A DNA stretch of 64,000 bases from Paralvinella palmiformis (GCA_025642065.1 JAODUP010001180.1:1-64000); one strand, 5' to 3'. Counted from the stretch's first letter, positions 45,183 through 57,586 are shown. The notes: generated by a model from the letters alone, not told the origin. A program made the numbers and translations.

Positions 45183-45735
45183 GATAATAATATAATAATA
45201 TGCGATATTTATATAGCGCCCTATTCAGCTAGAAGCTGCTCTAATGCGCTTTACAATATTATGTACAATATTATTATCCCTGACACATACCTGTTTCCGG
45301 GGCGCCTCCGTGGTCTAGCGGTAGCGTGCTGGACCACAGATCACTTCCAAACCGTGTTCGAATCCCGGCTAAGGCATATCTGAAGGTTGTTTCGTCTTTG
45401 ACTTCGTCTCATTACCTTTGGAAGTCGCTCGGCCCATTTAGCCTATCATGTGCACAAAAGTGGCCATAAAATATCAATCATCATCATCAATCATCATCAC
45501 AGACCTGTTTCCACCCAGCACATATCTCAACTCCCAGGGAGCATACAACGCATGCTGCCATTATAGGCGCAAAGCGTTACTCAAACACATAGCAATAGCG
45601 TCTTGTCAGGTACTCATTTTTTATGGATGAGTGAACCAGTCGCCACATGATGGCATTGCAGCTCACGGTGCCTCAAACCCGCGACCGCTCGGCTATGAGT
45701 CCTACGCTCTACTATCTGCGCTATCACGGCACGGC
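45183..45735 (-). mobile_element. SINE-2, full-length copy carrying a nested SINE-1
   Basis: Minus strand from about 45735: gccgtgatagcgcagatag with an A-box-like part, then tagagcg, a B-box-like cgggtttgaggcac, the body (actggttcactcatccat, a gtatgctccctgggag word), and after the interruption the end taaagcgcattagagcagc, gggcgctatataaat and an ATT-rich tail near 45183. The paralogous site at about 60130 is empty, so insertion followed block duplication. Its last 60 bp or so match the LINE-B 3' end. Confidence 0.85.
45299..45502 (+). mobile_element. SINE-1, copy 2, nested in SINE-2 with 10-bp duplication
   Basis: Complete copy: ggggcgcctccgtgg start, A-box-like tggtctagcgg, B-box-like gttcgaatccc (the best preserved in the window), shared body and an ATC-repeat tail. 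The 10-bp word acctgtttcc stands on both sides (45289-45298 and 45503-45512), and removing the element rejoins SINE-2. Confidence 0.92.
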
Positions 45736-46654
45736 TTGTTACACAATATACGGTATTCAGTTTGATAGTTGTAGTTCTCATGTCCACTTATTAGTTTACT
45801 TGCTAAGGAGTTAAGTTTATTAATCTCATAATTGCTAGATTCTGACCAGTAAATGCTACACCTATGTACAATGCTGGATCAGATCTTTTAAAAATAATTT
45901 AATACTACCAATTTGCCAGTTAAATGGCCAGCTTAGTGCAATATTATTCATCAGGAAGGTTATTGCATAATTGGAAAACAAGTTATCATTAGACAGATAT
46001 ATATATATATATATCCATGATATGAAGAACACATTAACACCACTTTTATTGTATGATAGTATCAGAAATCGAATATAAATATATGATATTTTGTCATTCA
46101 CAGCTGACATGAATCGTCATATTATATATCACCGGGTCATCGGTGATTATTATTTATATAGAATAAAAATACTAAGACTTAGTTTATGCAGGTAAAGAAT
46201 TACTCGGAGAACATTCTCTTGTCAATAATTAATAAATATGGATATCATATTTCTTTAAGCAGATTAATGTTGTATTAATTTTTAATTTCAAAATATAATG
46301 CTTGTAATTGAGTGTCCATTTGTTTATTGGCTTAGAGTATCAGTGTAATTCATGAAAGTAGATTCGCCGTGATACATAGCAGAATCTATATTTATAACAT
46401 TCTACGTTTGTAATTATATTAAACATATTTCCGTTCTAATGCCACTACATTATTCACAAATAGGCACTACTCACAGCCAATAGACGTTTATGGAATTGGA
46501 CATCTTTGATGGAAAGTGAAGTCTATCAGTAGACATCGCCATAGAAGAATAACGATAAACCCAGATCACTCCATTATGATTTGGACACTAAGATTGGTTG
46601 GTTGAAATGAACGGAATGAAAATACACAACAGACACCATCTGTCTTCTTTTTAA

Positions 46655-47380
46655 AGTGCATTTCTAATATCAATCTATAATCTTTCCACAGAGTGGCGGC
46701 TGCAACACTAAACGTACAATTTCTATGTGACGTGAGTCGAGATAAGGTACCTGCAATAGTTTCTGACTAGATGACCTGAGTTTTAGGGTTGACTTCCTAA
46801 TGATTACCGGTATTCACAGGTATTCAGATGCCATGTCATTGATAGATTTATAAATTGTTATTATAATCTTGAACGAATAAAAACGCTGTCAAAAGTTAGA
46901 CAATGTAAGTTTTGAAGAGTTGGGGTGATATGATCATATTTGTGAGTATTTGTCACTATACTAGCTGCACTATTCTGAAATTCGCTGAAGGCTATTGATA
47001 ATATAATGAGATATACCATATATCAGGGGATTACAACAGCGTATCCAAGATGTAATAATGACATGGATAAGAGTAACAAGTAATTATTGTGTCAAGAATG
47101 CTTCTAGAGGGTGGATGTTCTTAATAATGTAGTTGGTAGGTCGGTATACTGATGTGACACGTTTGAACATATTTGACACAAAGAGCCCTTATATTTTGCA
47201 TTGATCCATAAGGAGTAATGGAAGATGCATTAAAGTGTCTAAGTATGGTGTTTGTGGGGATTTAACATAATGTGATGATGCCAAACAGATATTCTATTTC
47301 TTTCACCATTTAATTTGAAAAAGATTGTGAATTCATTCATACGTGAATATCAGCAGTAAAATATTATAAATCCACCAAAA
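46655..47380 (-). mobile_element. LINE-A fragment, third minus copy
   Basis: The minus strand matches about 52975-53640 of the long copy (pieces such as tcagcgaa-ttcagaatagtg and tatggtatatctcat). It has many substitutions and lacks the 3' end. It stops next to the long CA tract at 47396. Confidence 0.75.
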
Positions 47381-47393
47381 AAAAAGGATACAA

Positions 47394-47532
<139 letters not shown>

Positions 47533-47839
47533 CCTGCGCGCAAACACATACCGATATATATATATATATATTGTATGTCGTCACTTGCGGCTCCTACAAA
47601 CTTCCACTTCCATGTTGGCGCGACACATTTGTGACACACCCACATTTTTATCCCATCCAATGATGTTTCAGTGATGTGATCACTTTTATATGCAGAATGC
47701 TATACTTATTTAAGGCTTTGTTTTTAGACAAAAGCATCTACTATACGTTTAACACGCATTATCCATATGCAGTACTCTCATACGAACAATACGTCCTAAG
47801 GTGCTGGAAGATAACCCATTACGTATAGTTAATATATTT

Positions 47840-48130
47840 TAAGAGAAGAAGCGTTAACACAGTGGGCCACATCTTTATATGAGTTAATAAATTTAGAAGG
47901 GTACCTATTTTTATGTAGTACTGTATTCATAACAGTACAAATCTTCGTTTGACTTATATTATGTGCTTTCATCTTTTCAGTGAAATACACTAATTTGACA
48001 TTGAGTCAATGGCATTTGTAACTTGAACATTACTAAACATACAAATATAATGAACATACAAATTGCTCCTGATCCAAACCAGCTGGAATCAGATCTCCAA
48101 ACTTTTTTCTGGTGTAAGACATTAACAGTC
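47840..48130 (+). repeat. N block, segment a (second copy)
   Basis: Corresponds to 24590-25060 and 63850-64000. It includes a pyrimidine run ending tcttttcag at about 47979 that could be a splice acceptor. The open frame of the first copy is not kept. Confidence 0.5.
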
Positions 48131-49079
48131 GACTAATATTCCATGATAACAAGAACACCAACCTCCACATTTTGAAGAAGAAAACAAAATATCGGATATC
48201 TCGTGACATTTATTACAGATCGATCGATAATTTATAAGGCCAAATCTTACATTTGTTTCTACAATTGCCATTAGATGGCATTATTGACAGAGTTATCCAG
48301 TTATCTGTTTCGAATATTTTCCACTAATTCAATAAACGGATGACCTTACTTTCACGGAGTCGTAAGGTAAGTAACATAGCTCGACTATAATTTATTATGC
48401 ATCAATATAAGTAAATATAAATAAGAATAAATGGGACGAGTATTTTCTTCGTATTACAATCACCACGAAAACAATTATTGGCCATCTTGATATTTAACCT
48501 AAAATTGGGTTGTTGACATAAACAACAGAGGGAGTCATTATATAGGAAGTCAAATATTCCATTAAAACGAAAAGAGCAAAAATAGAATCTAATCACAGTT
48601 AATCAATTAAATAGAAGTAGAAAAATAACGTTAGACAAACATTACACTTGTATAATCTATAACTTCTCCCGAAATATGATTAACATTAGCTATAAAGATA
48701 GCACACTAGTGAATAATACGATGATTACGAGATGAAAAGGAGATTTCATGTCATGTTTGTCTATCACGAGAAAGGTGTAGTTTTTCCTAAGTTAATCTGG
48801 ATGTTCCAATGTGTGGCCTAATATTACAATACAATCAACAGGAGTTAGGATGTCGACCATGGATGTTTAATTAAGTGTTCTTTAACGTATCAAGAGAATA
48901 CTTAGTGTATCAGTATTAAATACCACCAACTGCTGTGTACTGGTAGCCATATAGATAGTTCAAAACAAAAATACTGTCACCCACTTTCATAATATAACTT
49001 ATAATTGTTGCATGTTGTGTATATAATGCGGATACTTAGTAACTGCCTTATAACATGGTGCAAATTTACAGGCTTTTAT
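48131..49079. other. No supported feature
   Basis: Contains cgtaaggtaagtaacat (48362), shared with 28512. Otherwise no gene, repeat or RNA seen. Confidence 0.4.
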
Positions 49080-49680
49080 TTATACGACGGTTTGTAAATA
49101 TTGTTAATTGTATTAATATGATATCAATAATATAACCTATATATTATTGTTAGAAGTATCCGAGATGTTAATTCAATACTTCAATAATTTATTATATTTA
49201 TGACTAGATGATTTCGAAGAAGTGAAGTATATTAGGATTGTCCAACTCGTAACTTACAGAGATTGTCAGGTCTATCACGTCTTAATATCTAACACATTAG
49301 ATTAATTATGATGGACAGAAAATTGTATGAAATAGGTTTTATAATATAATTATTATCACAATGTGCATCTTTATGACAAATGGTCTTTGTTATTAGTTAT
49401 CTTTGTTTTTAATTATCATGGTTATTAGTTAACATTATCATGTTATAATTGTTATCATGCTGTCATTAAATATTCTCGCTCGCTTTAAGACTCGACCTGT
49501 TATTGGTCTTCGTGAGTAATATATCTATTTAACGTGGCCCTTAATATAAAACGTTTGGATATTTGGATTAAGTTGACGTGTCTTGAAAAGAAGATTCTAT
49601 AGAGAACATGTTTCCTTTAAAAGTAACATTTCCGAATTTAGTTGTTTCACGTTAGATTCGCTGACTCACTCGCCAACTCA
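49080..49680 (+). repeat. N block, segment b (second copy)
   Basis: Collinear with 25850-26660, ending likewise in a tetranucleotide satellite. Confidence 0.65.
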
Positions 49681-49706
49681 CACACTAACTCACTCACAGA
49701 CTGAAT

Positions 49707-49793
<87 letters not shown>
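49707..49793. repeat. (GACA)n tetranucleotide satellite
   Basis: About 22 uninterrupted gaca units, followed to about 49862 by imperfect gactgacc/gaccgacc units. Confidence 0.97.
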
Positions 49794-49862
49794 GACCGAC
49801 CGACCGACTGACTCACGACTGACACGACTGACCACTGACCGACCTGACTGACCCGACCGACT

Positions 49863-50869
49863 AACTCACTAAAAATTCACATACGTCTAGAAACCAAATA
49901 TTCCTAGATTTGAACAAAACATCAAGATTATTACATTCAGATTATGTCACAGAAATGACGTATATAAAGAAAAATGTATCTTTATGTAATAAATTACATC
50001 TACTACAATGACATTTGTATATAACTGATAATGATGACAGATGACGTATGTTATCTCTGCCAGGTGACCATAAATAATATCCTTAAGTCTGTTACAACAC
50101 ACTAGAGAATGTTATGTCATAGATTTAGTTTATATTTATAGCTTCACAAATATAGCATGTGCTATCATTTAAATGAGATTCATAATAATCTGTGGTAACA
50201 ACATTTCGAATTTTATTGATAGCATAACGATTAATGGAATGGATATACACAAACGTGGAATATATATGGTGTTATTTTTTGGGATCAACTATTAAATTAT
50301 TATTTTATCTTAATTCTAGATCCTAGATATACCGTTTTTTCAGTTACAATTACTATTTGATCTATTTTCAAATTTCTTTATTTATTTATTTTCCATAGAA
50401 ACCACGCCCATATATGTCAATTGTCACGCTCTCTCTCACATGACGTGGAAAACAGACTGAGAATTAAATTACTAGTAATAACTTTATTTTAGTACTTTAG
50501 TATTTAATATACTAAGGGTAAGATTTATATTGATTGAACTGAATATGTTATTGAATGCTCAATGAATTAATTGATTTTAATTATTTCAATTCGTGCATTT
50601 AAATTGATTAATGGGTATTGTCGGTTTTTATCATACTCCAGATAATTTTAGATGACTGAATAATTTCCTTAATAGTCAGCTATTTTCGTATAATATATTT
50701 ACATTTGTTTAGTAAAAGAGTGAATGATGGATAACATCATTGTAATTTTATTAATCGATCATGAATATTCAGCATTCCTCATTTCATTTCAATTTCAAGA
50801 GTTTATAAAGAGGAGGTGAAAGGATACTAATTATGCTAGGTTTAAAAGTTGTATATATTTTTCTTCATT
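49863..50869. other. No supported feature
   Basis: AT-rich. No long frame, no recognised repeat. Confidence 0.4.
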
Positions 50870-51800
50870 CGTGAAGAAATGTGCTAATTTATTATCATAA
50901 AGTCCAAGTTATTATTGATTGTTGGTGGGTGTACGTGCATAATGATGTATATGTCTGTCTGTTTGCCTGTCTGTGTGTATGTCTGTCTCTCTGCATATCT
51001 GTCTGTCTGTATGTTTATATGTCTGGTTGTATGTTTGTTTGTTATTTATTAGTTACCTACTTGCTTCTTGAGTTTATAGACATTATCTGGTCAAAAGACA
51101 AATTCAAACAAAAAAACCTCCAGAATAATACTTTAGCAAAATGTCCTGGATTATATGTTTTCTATTCTAACGGAATGTAGGATGGACGTTTCATTTTTTA
51201 TTTGTATTTATTTGTTGCTGATAGAAGTCTGATTCAAATTTGTGAGTAAAATCAGGAATTATTGCCATAATAGTGTATTACCACGAAAAGCATTTACAAA
51301 ATTGTCATATTTTTGTTTTCTTTCATTTATATAACAGAAATGCAAAAGTAATCAAACGTTCCATTATTCAGAACAACGTCATTCGTTTGTAGTCGATTAG
51401 GTCTCTTTCCTGTTAAAATAACCATAACAAACAAAGTACAGCACTTAAAGCTGTGAGAGCATGTTCGACTCAGGAATATAAATGGTGTTTAGCATATAAA
51501 ATAGTTGGATAAAGTGGTCGTATAATAAATTTCCTTGACTGGCTTCGTGTCTATTTCATGCAAAATTGTCTTTCCCGAAATTTCATTTTGTGAGATTTCA
51601 GGTATGTTTTAGTTCGAATATCATAAATATCTTTAATATAAGTTCTTAAGTTGTATTTAAATATGTAGTTTATGTAAATATCACTAAATGCTGTCCTGTT
51701 TGTTTGCCTGTTGGTTGTTGGATGACACTGACGTATTAACGTTAACTGTGATTTTGCAAAACCACAACATCAATGAAAATATAACGCATTTTGACAATTG
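50870..51800 (+). repeat. N block, segment g (second copy), with TGTC-rich start
   Basis: Collinear with 33480-34520. The TCTG/TGTC-rich start (50950-51050) is a degraded simple repeat present in both copies. Confidence 0.75.
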
Positions 51801-52029
51801 ACAATAAAAGTACAAATTATATGTAGTGCCCCAAATCTTATTTTTCAGACGTTAATCGAATTGCCATAGAAATTTGTTAAATTTGCATTTATAAATATAT
51901 AAATGGCGATAAATTGAAAAAGAAAAATTAGGTATATGTTACATCAACGATTATTTAATTTGAATACATTTATAGAGAGTAGCTTTATTGTGTGAACAGA
52001 ATGTCATTTCGGTTTTATATCCCAGATGT

Positions 52030-53815
52030 GAACGGCGTGAATGATAAACAAACCACTACTTGTGAATAAAGTATTACATAAAAGTCAAACTGTCCTCCCA
52101 AATAATATCAACTTAGATAAAGATATGGCCTATTGTTTTAATAACATTTTCTGTCAAAACATATTAAATATACACAGTTGGTTCCAGTCCAGCACCGTAT
52201 CACAGGGTAAGCCATTGGTAGAAGAGTCCTGCATATCCATGATGGATACATTTGAGCCTTTTACAGAGATTGATATCAGACAGTTGCTGAAAAAGTCATC
52301 TAATGCTTTCTGTACAGTTGACCCTATGCTTACTATTCTGATAAACCCAATTACAAATATAGTTAATAAATCATTATCTCTGGGTGTTTTCCCAAGATCC
52401 ATGAAAGCTGCCCTTGTAAAACTATTAAAAAAACCCGCTATGGACTGTAATATTCTAAACAATTACAGACCTGTTTCAAATCTTGAATTTTTATCTAAAG
52501 TTATAGAAAAGGCAGGTGCTTTCCATCTAAACAAATATTTAATCAATAGTGACCTTAATGAATCACTACAGTCTGCCTATAAAAGTGGTCACAGCACTGA
52601 AACAGCCAGTAATACTTGTTCTTCTGGATCTGTCTGCTGCATTTGATACAGTTGACCATAATGTACTTTTCTCTAGGTTAAAAGATATGTTTGGCCTGAC
52701 ACGTAAAGTATTAGAATGGTTTAGATCCTATCTGGAACAACGCTCCCAGAGAGTGTCTGTTCATGGTATTTTATCTGACATTCAGGTTTTGTTATCTGGT
52801 GTACCGCAGGGTTCAGTTCTTGGTCCTCTGGTTTTCATAATGTATACCCGTCCTCTTGGGATCATTTTGCAGCGATATGGGGTTAAATATCACTTGTATG
52901 CTGATGACACACAGCTGTATATATCACTGGATCCTGACAATGAGTTAAATTTCTCCTCTTCCTTGAAGAATTTAGAACATTGTATTGCCGATATTCGGCT
53001 ATGGATGACTCAAAATCTTCTAAAACTAAATGATAATAAAACAAATATTTTATATTTGGCATCACCACATTGTGTAAAATCCCTAAAGACACCAGCATTA
53101 CAGATGGGTGCATATTCGATAACCCCTAATGGGTCAGTAAAATATTAGCTGCCTACTAATATCTTAAGAACATCCACTGTTTAAAAACATTCTTGAAACA
53201 AGAAACACTTGTAACTGTAGTCCATGCCTTTGTTACATCTCGTATAGACTATTGTAACTTCCTGTTATATGGCATATCTGATTATAACATTAATCGCCTT
53301 CAGCGAATTCAGAATAGTGCAGCTCGCATTGTAACAAATACTAGAAAATATGATCATATCACCCCAATTCTTCAAAAACTACATTGGCTACCTGTTAGAC
53401 ACCGTATCCATTTCAGGATTTGTTAATAACTTATAAATCTATTAATGATATGGCGCCAGAATACCTGTGTGAACTGGTTTCCATTAGAATGTCATCCGAA
53501 ACCTCAGGTCATCCAGTCAGATACTATTGCAGGTGCCAGTGTCTCGGCTCAAGTCATATGGTGATTGTGCGTTTACTGATGCCCCCACCTTGTGGAATAA
53601 GTTGCTGGCAAATATTAGAAATGCGTCGACTCTTGAAAATTTAATTCTCTTCTCAAAACACACCTATTTAAGGTCGCTTTCACAGATAAATAATTATTAT
53701 CTTTTAAATCATTACAGGGTTTTTACAGACATTATTTTTGGTATTATTATATTACATATTATTTGTACAACGCCTTTGAATGGCTCCTGCTAGTAAGGGC
53801 GGTTTATTAAATATA

Positions 53816-53850
<35 letters not shown>
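52030..53850 (+). mobile_element. LINE-A (CR1/L2-like), longest copy, RT domain
   Basis: A 5'-truncated non-LTR retrotransposon, endonuclease missing. Frame 1 (52041-52646) has the region before and into the fingers: LLKKSSNAFCTVDP, FPRSMKAALVKLLKKP, NNYRPVSNLEFLSKVIEK and AYKSGHSTETA. At about 52605 roughly 20 codons are lost and the frame shifts. Frame 2 (to 53148) has VLLDLSAAFDTVDHN, FRSYLEQRSQRV, SGVPQGSVLGPLVF and the catalytic YADDTQLY (YADD at 52897-52908). After a second break (about 53125-53200) come SRIDYCN, NINRLQRIQNSAARI and LHWLPVRHRI, and after a third the C-terminus (LKSYGDCAF, PTLWNKL, IRNASTLENL). The 3' end is gctcctgctagtaagggcgg, ttaaatatacatt and (ATT)n to 53850. Catalytic residues survive, but the frameshifts and truncation make it inactive. 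Four shorter copies in the window are all on the minus strand. Confidence 0.95.
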
Positions 53851-54092
53851 CCATGTTCGGCTTGATAGATGTATGGGATAGGCAATGGCGATACAATTTC
53901 CTTTTCACGATCTTACAAACTTTCAATTAGCGAATAAATAAATCAATGCAGGTATGAATGAACGAACGAATGAACGAATGCATATCTAATTGATGTGTAA
54001 TGTATATTCCTCGGATGTTAAATGCTATTATGTGAGCTTTTCCGCATCACTATTCTATATGTTTCTTTACATAATTCTTAAATATATACATT
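53851..54092. other. Spacer after LINE-A with short (GAAC/GAAT)n
   Basis: A small tetranucleotide run, tgaatgaacgaacgaatgaa, at about 53957. Nothing else seen. Confidence 0.5.
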
Positions 54093-54240
54093 CCGGTAGA
54101 ACAGTGGCTTATGGATTTGAATCTGATCCATAGCTAAGGTTGTTTGATGTTTCACTGGAGAGTGAACTCTCGGCCAAATATGCCTAACATGTGACCAACA
54201 ATCACGGTAATCAAACCACTTACTTACACACGTCTTAATT
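54093..54240 (+). mobile_element. SINE-1-related element, diverged subfamily
   Basis: A B-box-like ggatttgaatctg is followed by a body parallel to SINE-1 (ctaaggttgtttgatgtttc, ctctcggccaaatatgcc, catgtgacca, atcaaacc). Base differences are many, and the tail is cttactt-like instead of ATC repeats. The head is decayed or different. Confidence 0.5.
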
Positions 54241-54563
54241 ATATAAACTCCAAAGGGTTTACCGTTACTATTAGACCATCCGCTATACGTCAATTGTTAT
54301 ATAATACATTTTTTAATGTAGTATCTCTATGAAAAGTAGTTTATCCTTGATTTCATTTGTTATTAATCAGATATTAATATCACTTTTTTGCTTACATTAA
54401 AATAGATAAAACTATTTATTTGTTGTTGTATAAAGTTTAGATATTCAAAGACACAAGATGGTGTTATTTCAATGAAGTTCAAGAATACAACTTCAAAATG
54501 ACACTGCCTTATTTAAGAATGTTTACTTTATACCAAATATTTTGTACATTTGGAAACAGGAGA

Positions 54564-54572
<9 letters not shown>

Positions 54573-54603
<31 letters not shown>

Positions 54604-54672
54604 TTCATAATTGACTTCCCTTTCAGTTTAAAGATGCTAGTAAATCAAAAAAATAGAATAAATTGATGAATA

Positions 54673-54713
<41 letters not shown>

Positions 54714-54900
54714 CTCCTGGGTTTTTACTTTTCCCCATTTTTTTACCCATTATATTCTCTATTATATAAATATAATATATATATATATAAATTTGATTTT
54801 AATGAATTGTTAAAAAAATCATAATGGGAATTAAATATTTATTTAAGCTTCTCTCATTGCAGAAATATACTCCTAATTGTTCTATTTGGAAATAATAATA

Positions 54901-54955
<55 letters not shown>
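54573..54955. repeat. Cluster of four (TA)n tracts
   Basis: TA tracts at about 54573-54601, 54678-54710, 54774-54790 and 54905-54955, separated by T-rich and A-rich non-coding DNA. Confidence 0.95.
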
Positions 54956-54962
<7 letters not shown>

Positions 54963-55253
54963 TTAGAAAATGAAGATATATTTAAGATGTTGTCTTGAGA
55001 TTACAATTAACAATTATATACTACAAATGGTTAATGAGTGAATTCAGGATTGGTTTGTAGTTGTTGGTCAAAAGTTTGAATAATGCATTAAATAACAGTA
55101 ATCTCATTTACTAAAAATTAATATTCGAAATAAAAAAATATCACTTTCATTTATATCTATCTGTGTATATCTGTGTATAGCCTTAATATTTTTGTTGAAC
55201 TGTCATTTTCGGATTCATTCAAGACCCCAGTGTGAGATACCCATTGCCCCTGA

Positions 55254-55375
55254 TACCCACTTGTCTGGTTAAAAGAGATAAACTGTATATACAAAGCTTT
55301 CCAAATAATGTATTTCCCCGAGAAATTCATGATTAATGACAGCACAGGAAGCAATTGTGTTGTCCCTTCCAACAG
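55254..55375 (+). pseudogene. Exon-like open frame, N segment c, with donor-like end
   Basis: The plus-strand frame is open from just after a stop (55251) through WLKEINCIYKAFQIMYFPEK and FMINDSTGSN to cttccaacag|gtatgt at 55375/55376, a textbook donor. The paralogue at 27548-27685 shares FxIN-TG-N in the same frame, although its 3' end differs. A minus-strand frame (55372-55157) is also open and cannot be excluded. Family not recognised. Confidence 0.3.
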
Positions 55376-55654
55376 GTATGTTTGAAATAAAATGCTAGGA
55401 TTGATAGCTACAAAGATGCCTCGATTTTGTAATCAGTATGAGTGTTTTTTGGTTCAATTTTGTAGTTATGTTTGCTGAAGTTAAGATTAGAAGAGTAGAA
55501 GTATTTTACATACACCAGCTGAGATAAAGGTTAATCTATATTATAATGAAAATGTCATCCTGAATTTGCCATTGAATTCAGGGTATATAGATAAAGATAT
55601 AAGTGTTTTCATAAACGTTTCCACTCTTAGAGTTGCTATCTTCCTTAATATTTT

Positions 55655-55840
55655 TTGACATACTATTATTTATGGAATTCAATAAAACATTTAAAACCTG
55701 GAACTACATCACCAGGGATAGTTATGTATATTGTCCATTCGCCTTTCGTGAATTTGTTGTACAATGAAGGACATATTTCGTTTAGAAATAACACATCCAC
55801 CAATGGCAGTTTCGCCCAATGTCTTAATTCTAGCAGTTGA
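55655..55840 (+). CDS. Putative exon, unknown extracellular-looking peptide
   Basis: The plus-strand frame is open from about 55652 to a TGA at 55838-55840, with protein-like content: YYYLWNSIKHLKPG, IVMYIVHSPFVNLLYNEG, then three possible N-glycosylation sites (NNTS, NGS, NSSS). There is no good initiator and no clear acceptor, so it may be the end of an exon. It lies 280 bp after the donor-like end at 55375. The 30.5-kb paralogue is broken by stops. It could be chance. Confidence 0.25.
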   Translation: MTYYYLWNSIKHLKPGTTSPGIVMYIVHSPFVNLLYNEGHISFRNNTSTNGSFAQCLNSSS

Positions 55841-56020
55841 TATATTCTCTTCTTCCGAGAATTAAGTCGCGTTTTAAATTCTTGGAATTATCTTAATAAA
55901 GGTTAGAATATGGTGTTGTTTTCTCCAACGCCATTATCCATTGAAGTCTAATGCAACACTTCTTCTCGAGTTATTCCTGAAACGGAAAACAATTTAACGT
56001 ACTGTTCTGTTATTACAGTC

Positions 56021-56346
56021 ATACCCTGCCCACGTCATTAACTGGTTCCAAAACCTGGGTTTTGACTTAAATCGGACATGATAACTTAAAATGGCTTTCG
56101 ATGTAATCATATTATTGTATATGCATTTAAAAATGCTTTAATGCGTTATTATTGTATTACAAATTTGTTCTAGCTCCTTTTATCTTTTATTCATTTATTC
56201 ATTTCACGTCCTTTTATTACGACGCAAATGAAATGACCTTTTGACGTAAAGTCGAACGTAATGACGTTCGGTTAACAGAAAAGTACTCTAGAAAAGTGGC
56301 GTAAAGGTGAATTTAACGTAGGCCGAAACGACGTAAACAAGGGTAT
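56021..56346. mobile_element. Short non-autonomous element (MITE-like)
   Basis: The left edge ataccctgcccacgtcatt and the right edge, read inverted (ataccct, tgtttacgtcgttt), form imperfect terminal inverted repeats around a 326-bp coding-free core. It interrupts N segment d, which is continuous around it when compared with 30.9 and 42.2 kb. No clear target duplication was identified, so the superfamily is undecided. Confidence 0.45.
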
Positions 56347-56389
56347 TGCTCTATGTGCTTTCTGTGAACAATATAGGTCTATCTAAGGA

Positions 56390-56690
56390 ATGTGATGCCA
56401 TTCGTGTGAAATTACGCTCCCCTTGAGATATATGGCTTAGGGTTAAATTGATTCTAGGCATATCTTATGGATATTCTACTTTCTCCTACACATTTAATTT
56501 AAAACTTAGCTTTCTTGAGAGTCACAATTTTGGTGTCTAATGGTTTCTGCCTACTGACAATATGGTACCATAACATTTGCTTGAAAATGTTTATCCTTTG
56601 GAAAGTGACTACATATGCTTGACATATTTCCCCTGAATACCAGTGTGCTACAAACATAAATGCGATGCCTCCAAACAACGGTAGATAGTG
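56390..56690 (-). pseudogene. Membrane-segment exon, paralogue 3
   Basis: On the minus strand a hydrophobic run (LFGGIAFMFVA) continues in frame into HWYSGEICQAYVVTF, then WYHIVSRQKPLD, and ends at TAA after KKAKF. This is the copy that keeps the helix and the following conserved stretch in one frame, but stops follow where paralogue 1 is open. Together the three copies define an ancestral exon of at least 85 codons. Confidence 0.4.
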
Positions 56691-56698
56691 TCAGAAAA

Positions 56699-57586
56699 AG
56701 GAAGCTAATGCTGAAAATTTAGTCGAGTTCATAAAATGAATACAATGGTTAAAAAACGATATTAGACCAACAAGAAAAATCCCAATAAATTCAAGGTGAG
56801 TATGGCTTCAAGCTTACTCAGTATCAGCACAACGTTCGTTTTCTTCGAGAATAAGTCCTTCGGTCTTAGCGTTGGTCCGTAGGTTTTAGGGTGGCTAGTT
56901 CGAAAGGTTAGTGTATGGTCTGTACTGTACTTGACTTTCTCAATAAATTCCCATTTGTATCAGGGTTATATGATGTCGTATATGGCACTAAAGAAATAAC
57001 ACAATTCCCTAGACATACAATTCGCAAAACAATATCACATATATTCATAATATCGGTTGACTTCTGCACTTCGTACTTCTGATACGTAAATAAATGCCGT
57101 AATTTTCGAATAACGTATTACTGCAATTTATAATTCAAACGTTAACATTCATATATAAATAAAAACTTTGTATTTATGAAACATTAACTGTATGAGTAAT
57201 TAATATGAACTACATGCTTATCCGACATAAGTATCAAAAACGTAATCATGCTAAGAAAATTACGACTAGTGATTATAATCTGTGATTGGCGACTAGTGAC
57301 ACACAAATAATAATAATACGGATAGTAATTCGCGCATAAAGGCTTGAATTCGATGTGCTTGATAACTAATATGGAACGGCACTAGACTATATATCTACAA
57401 CAGCGCATATAAAATACATAATATAAGAAAATCATACTCAGTGAAACATTCGCAATTATTGTGACTGCCGGTACACAACGCTCTACTGATATCTGGCGTC
57501 GTCAAGTAATGGCGACTACCGTGCTCCTAAAAATACATATAACTTAACTAACAGGATGAACCTGAATTTTGTGACATTTCTTTAAA
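56699..57586. other. Unknown insert of about 890 bp, third N copy only
   Basis: The first two N copies pass directly from the tagatggcacat word to the tgaataattatcaa word, whereas here 0.9 kb lies between. It has no long frame. A tRNA-like or LTR-like nature could not be shown. The flanks give no clear target duplication. Confidence 0.5.

Larger units (their letters stand above)
44390..46560 (+). repeat. N block, segment h (second-block copy)
   Basis: Collinear with 59430-60850: paired words include aggtg-cgtcagaaat, tctgatgtaaacaga, attatgat-cataaact and gtagtaagtagt-gtg. The copy here is lengthened by SINE-2 with its nested SINE-1 (45183-45735). A TA tract lies at 44745-44783, its counterpart at 59698-59750. 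Confidence 0.8.
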
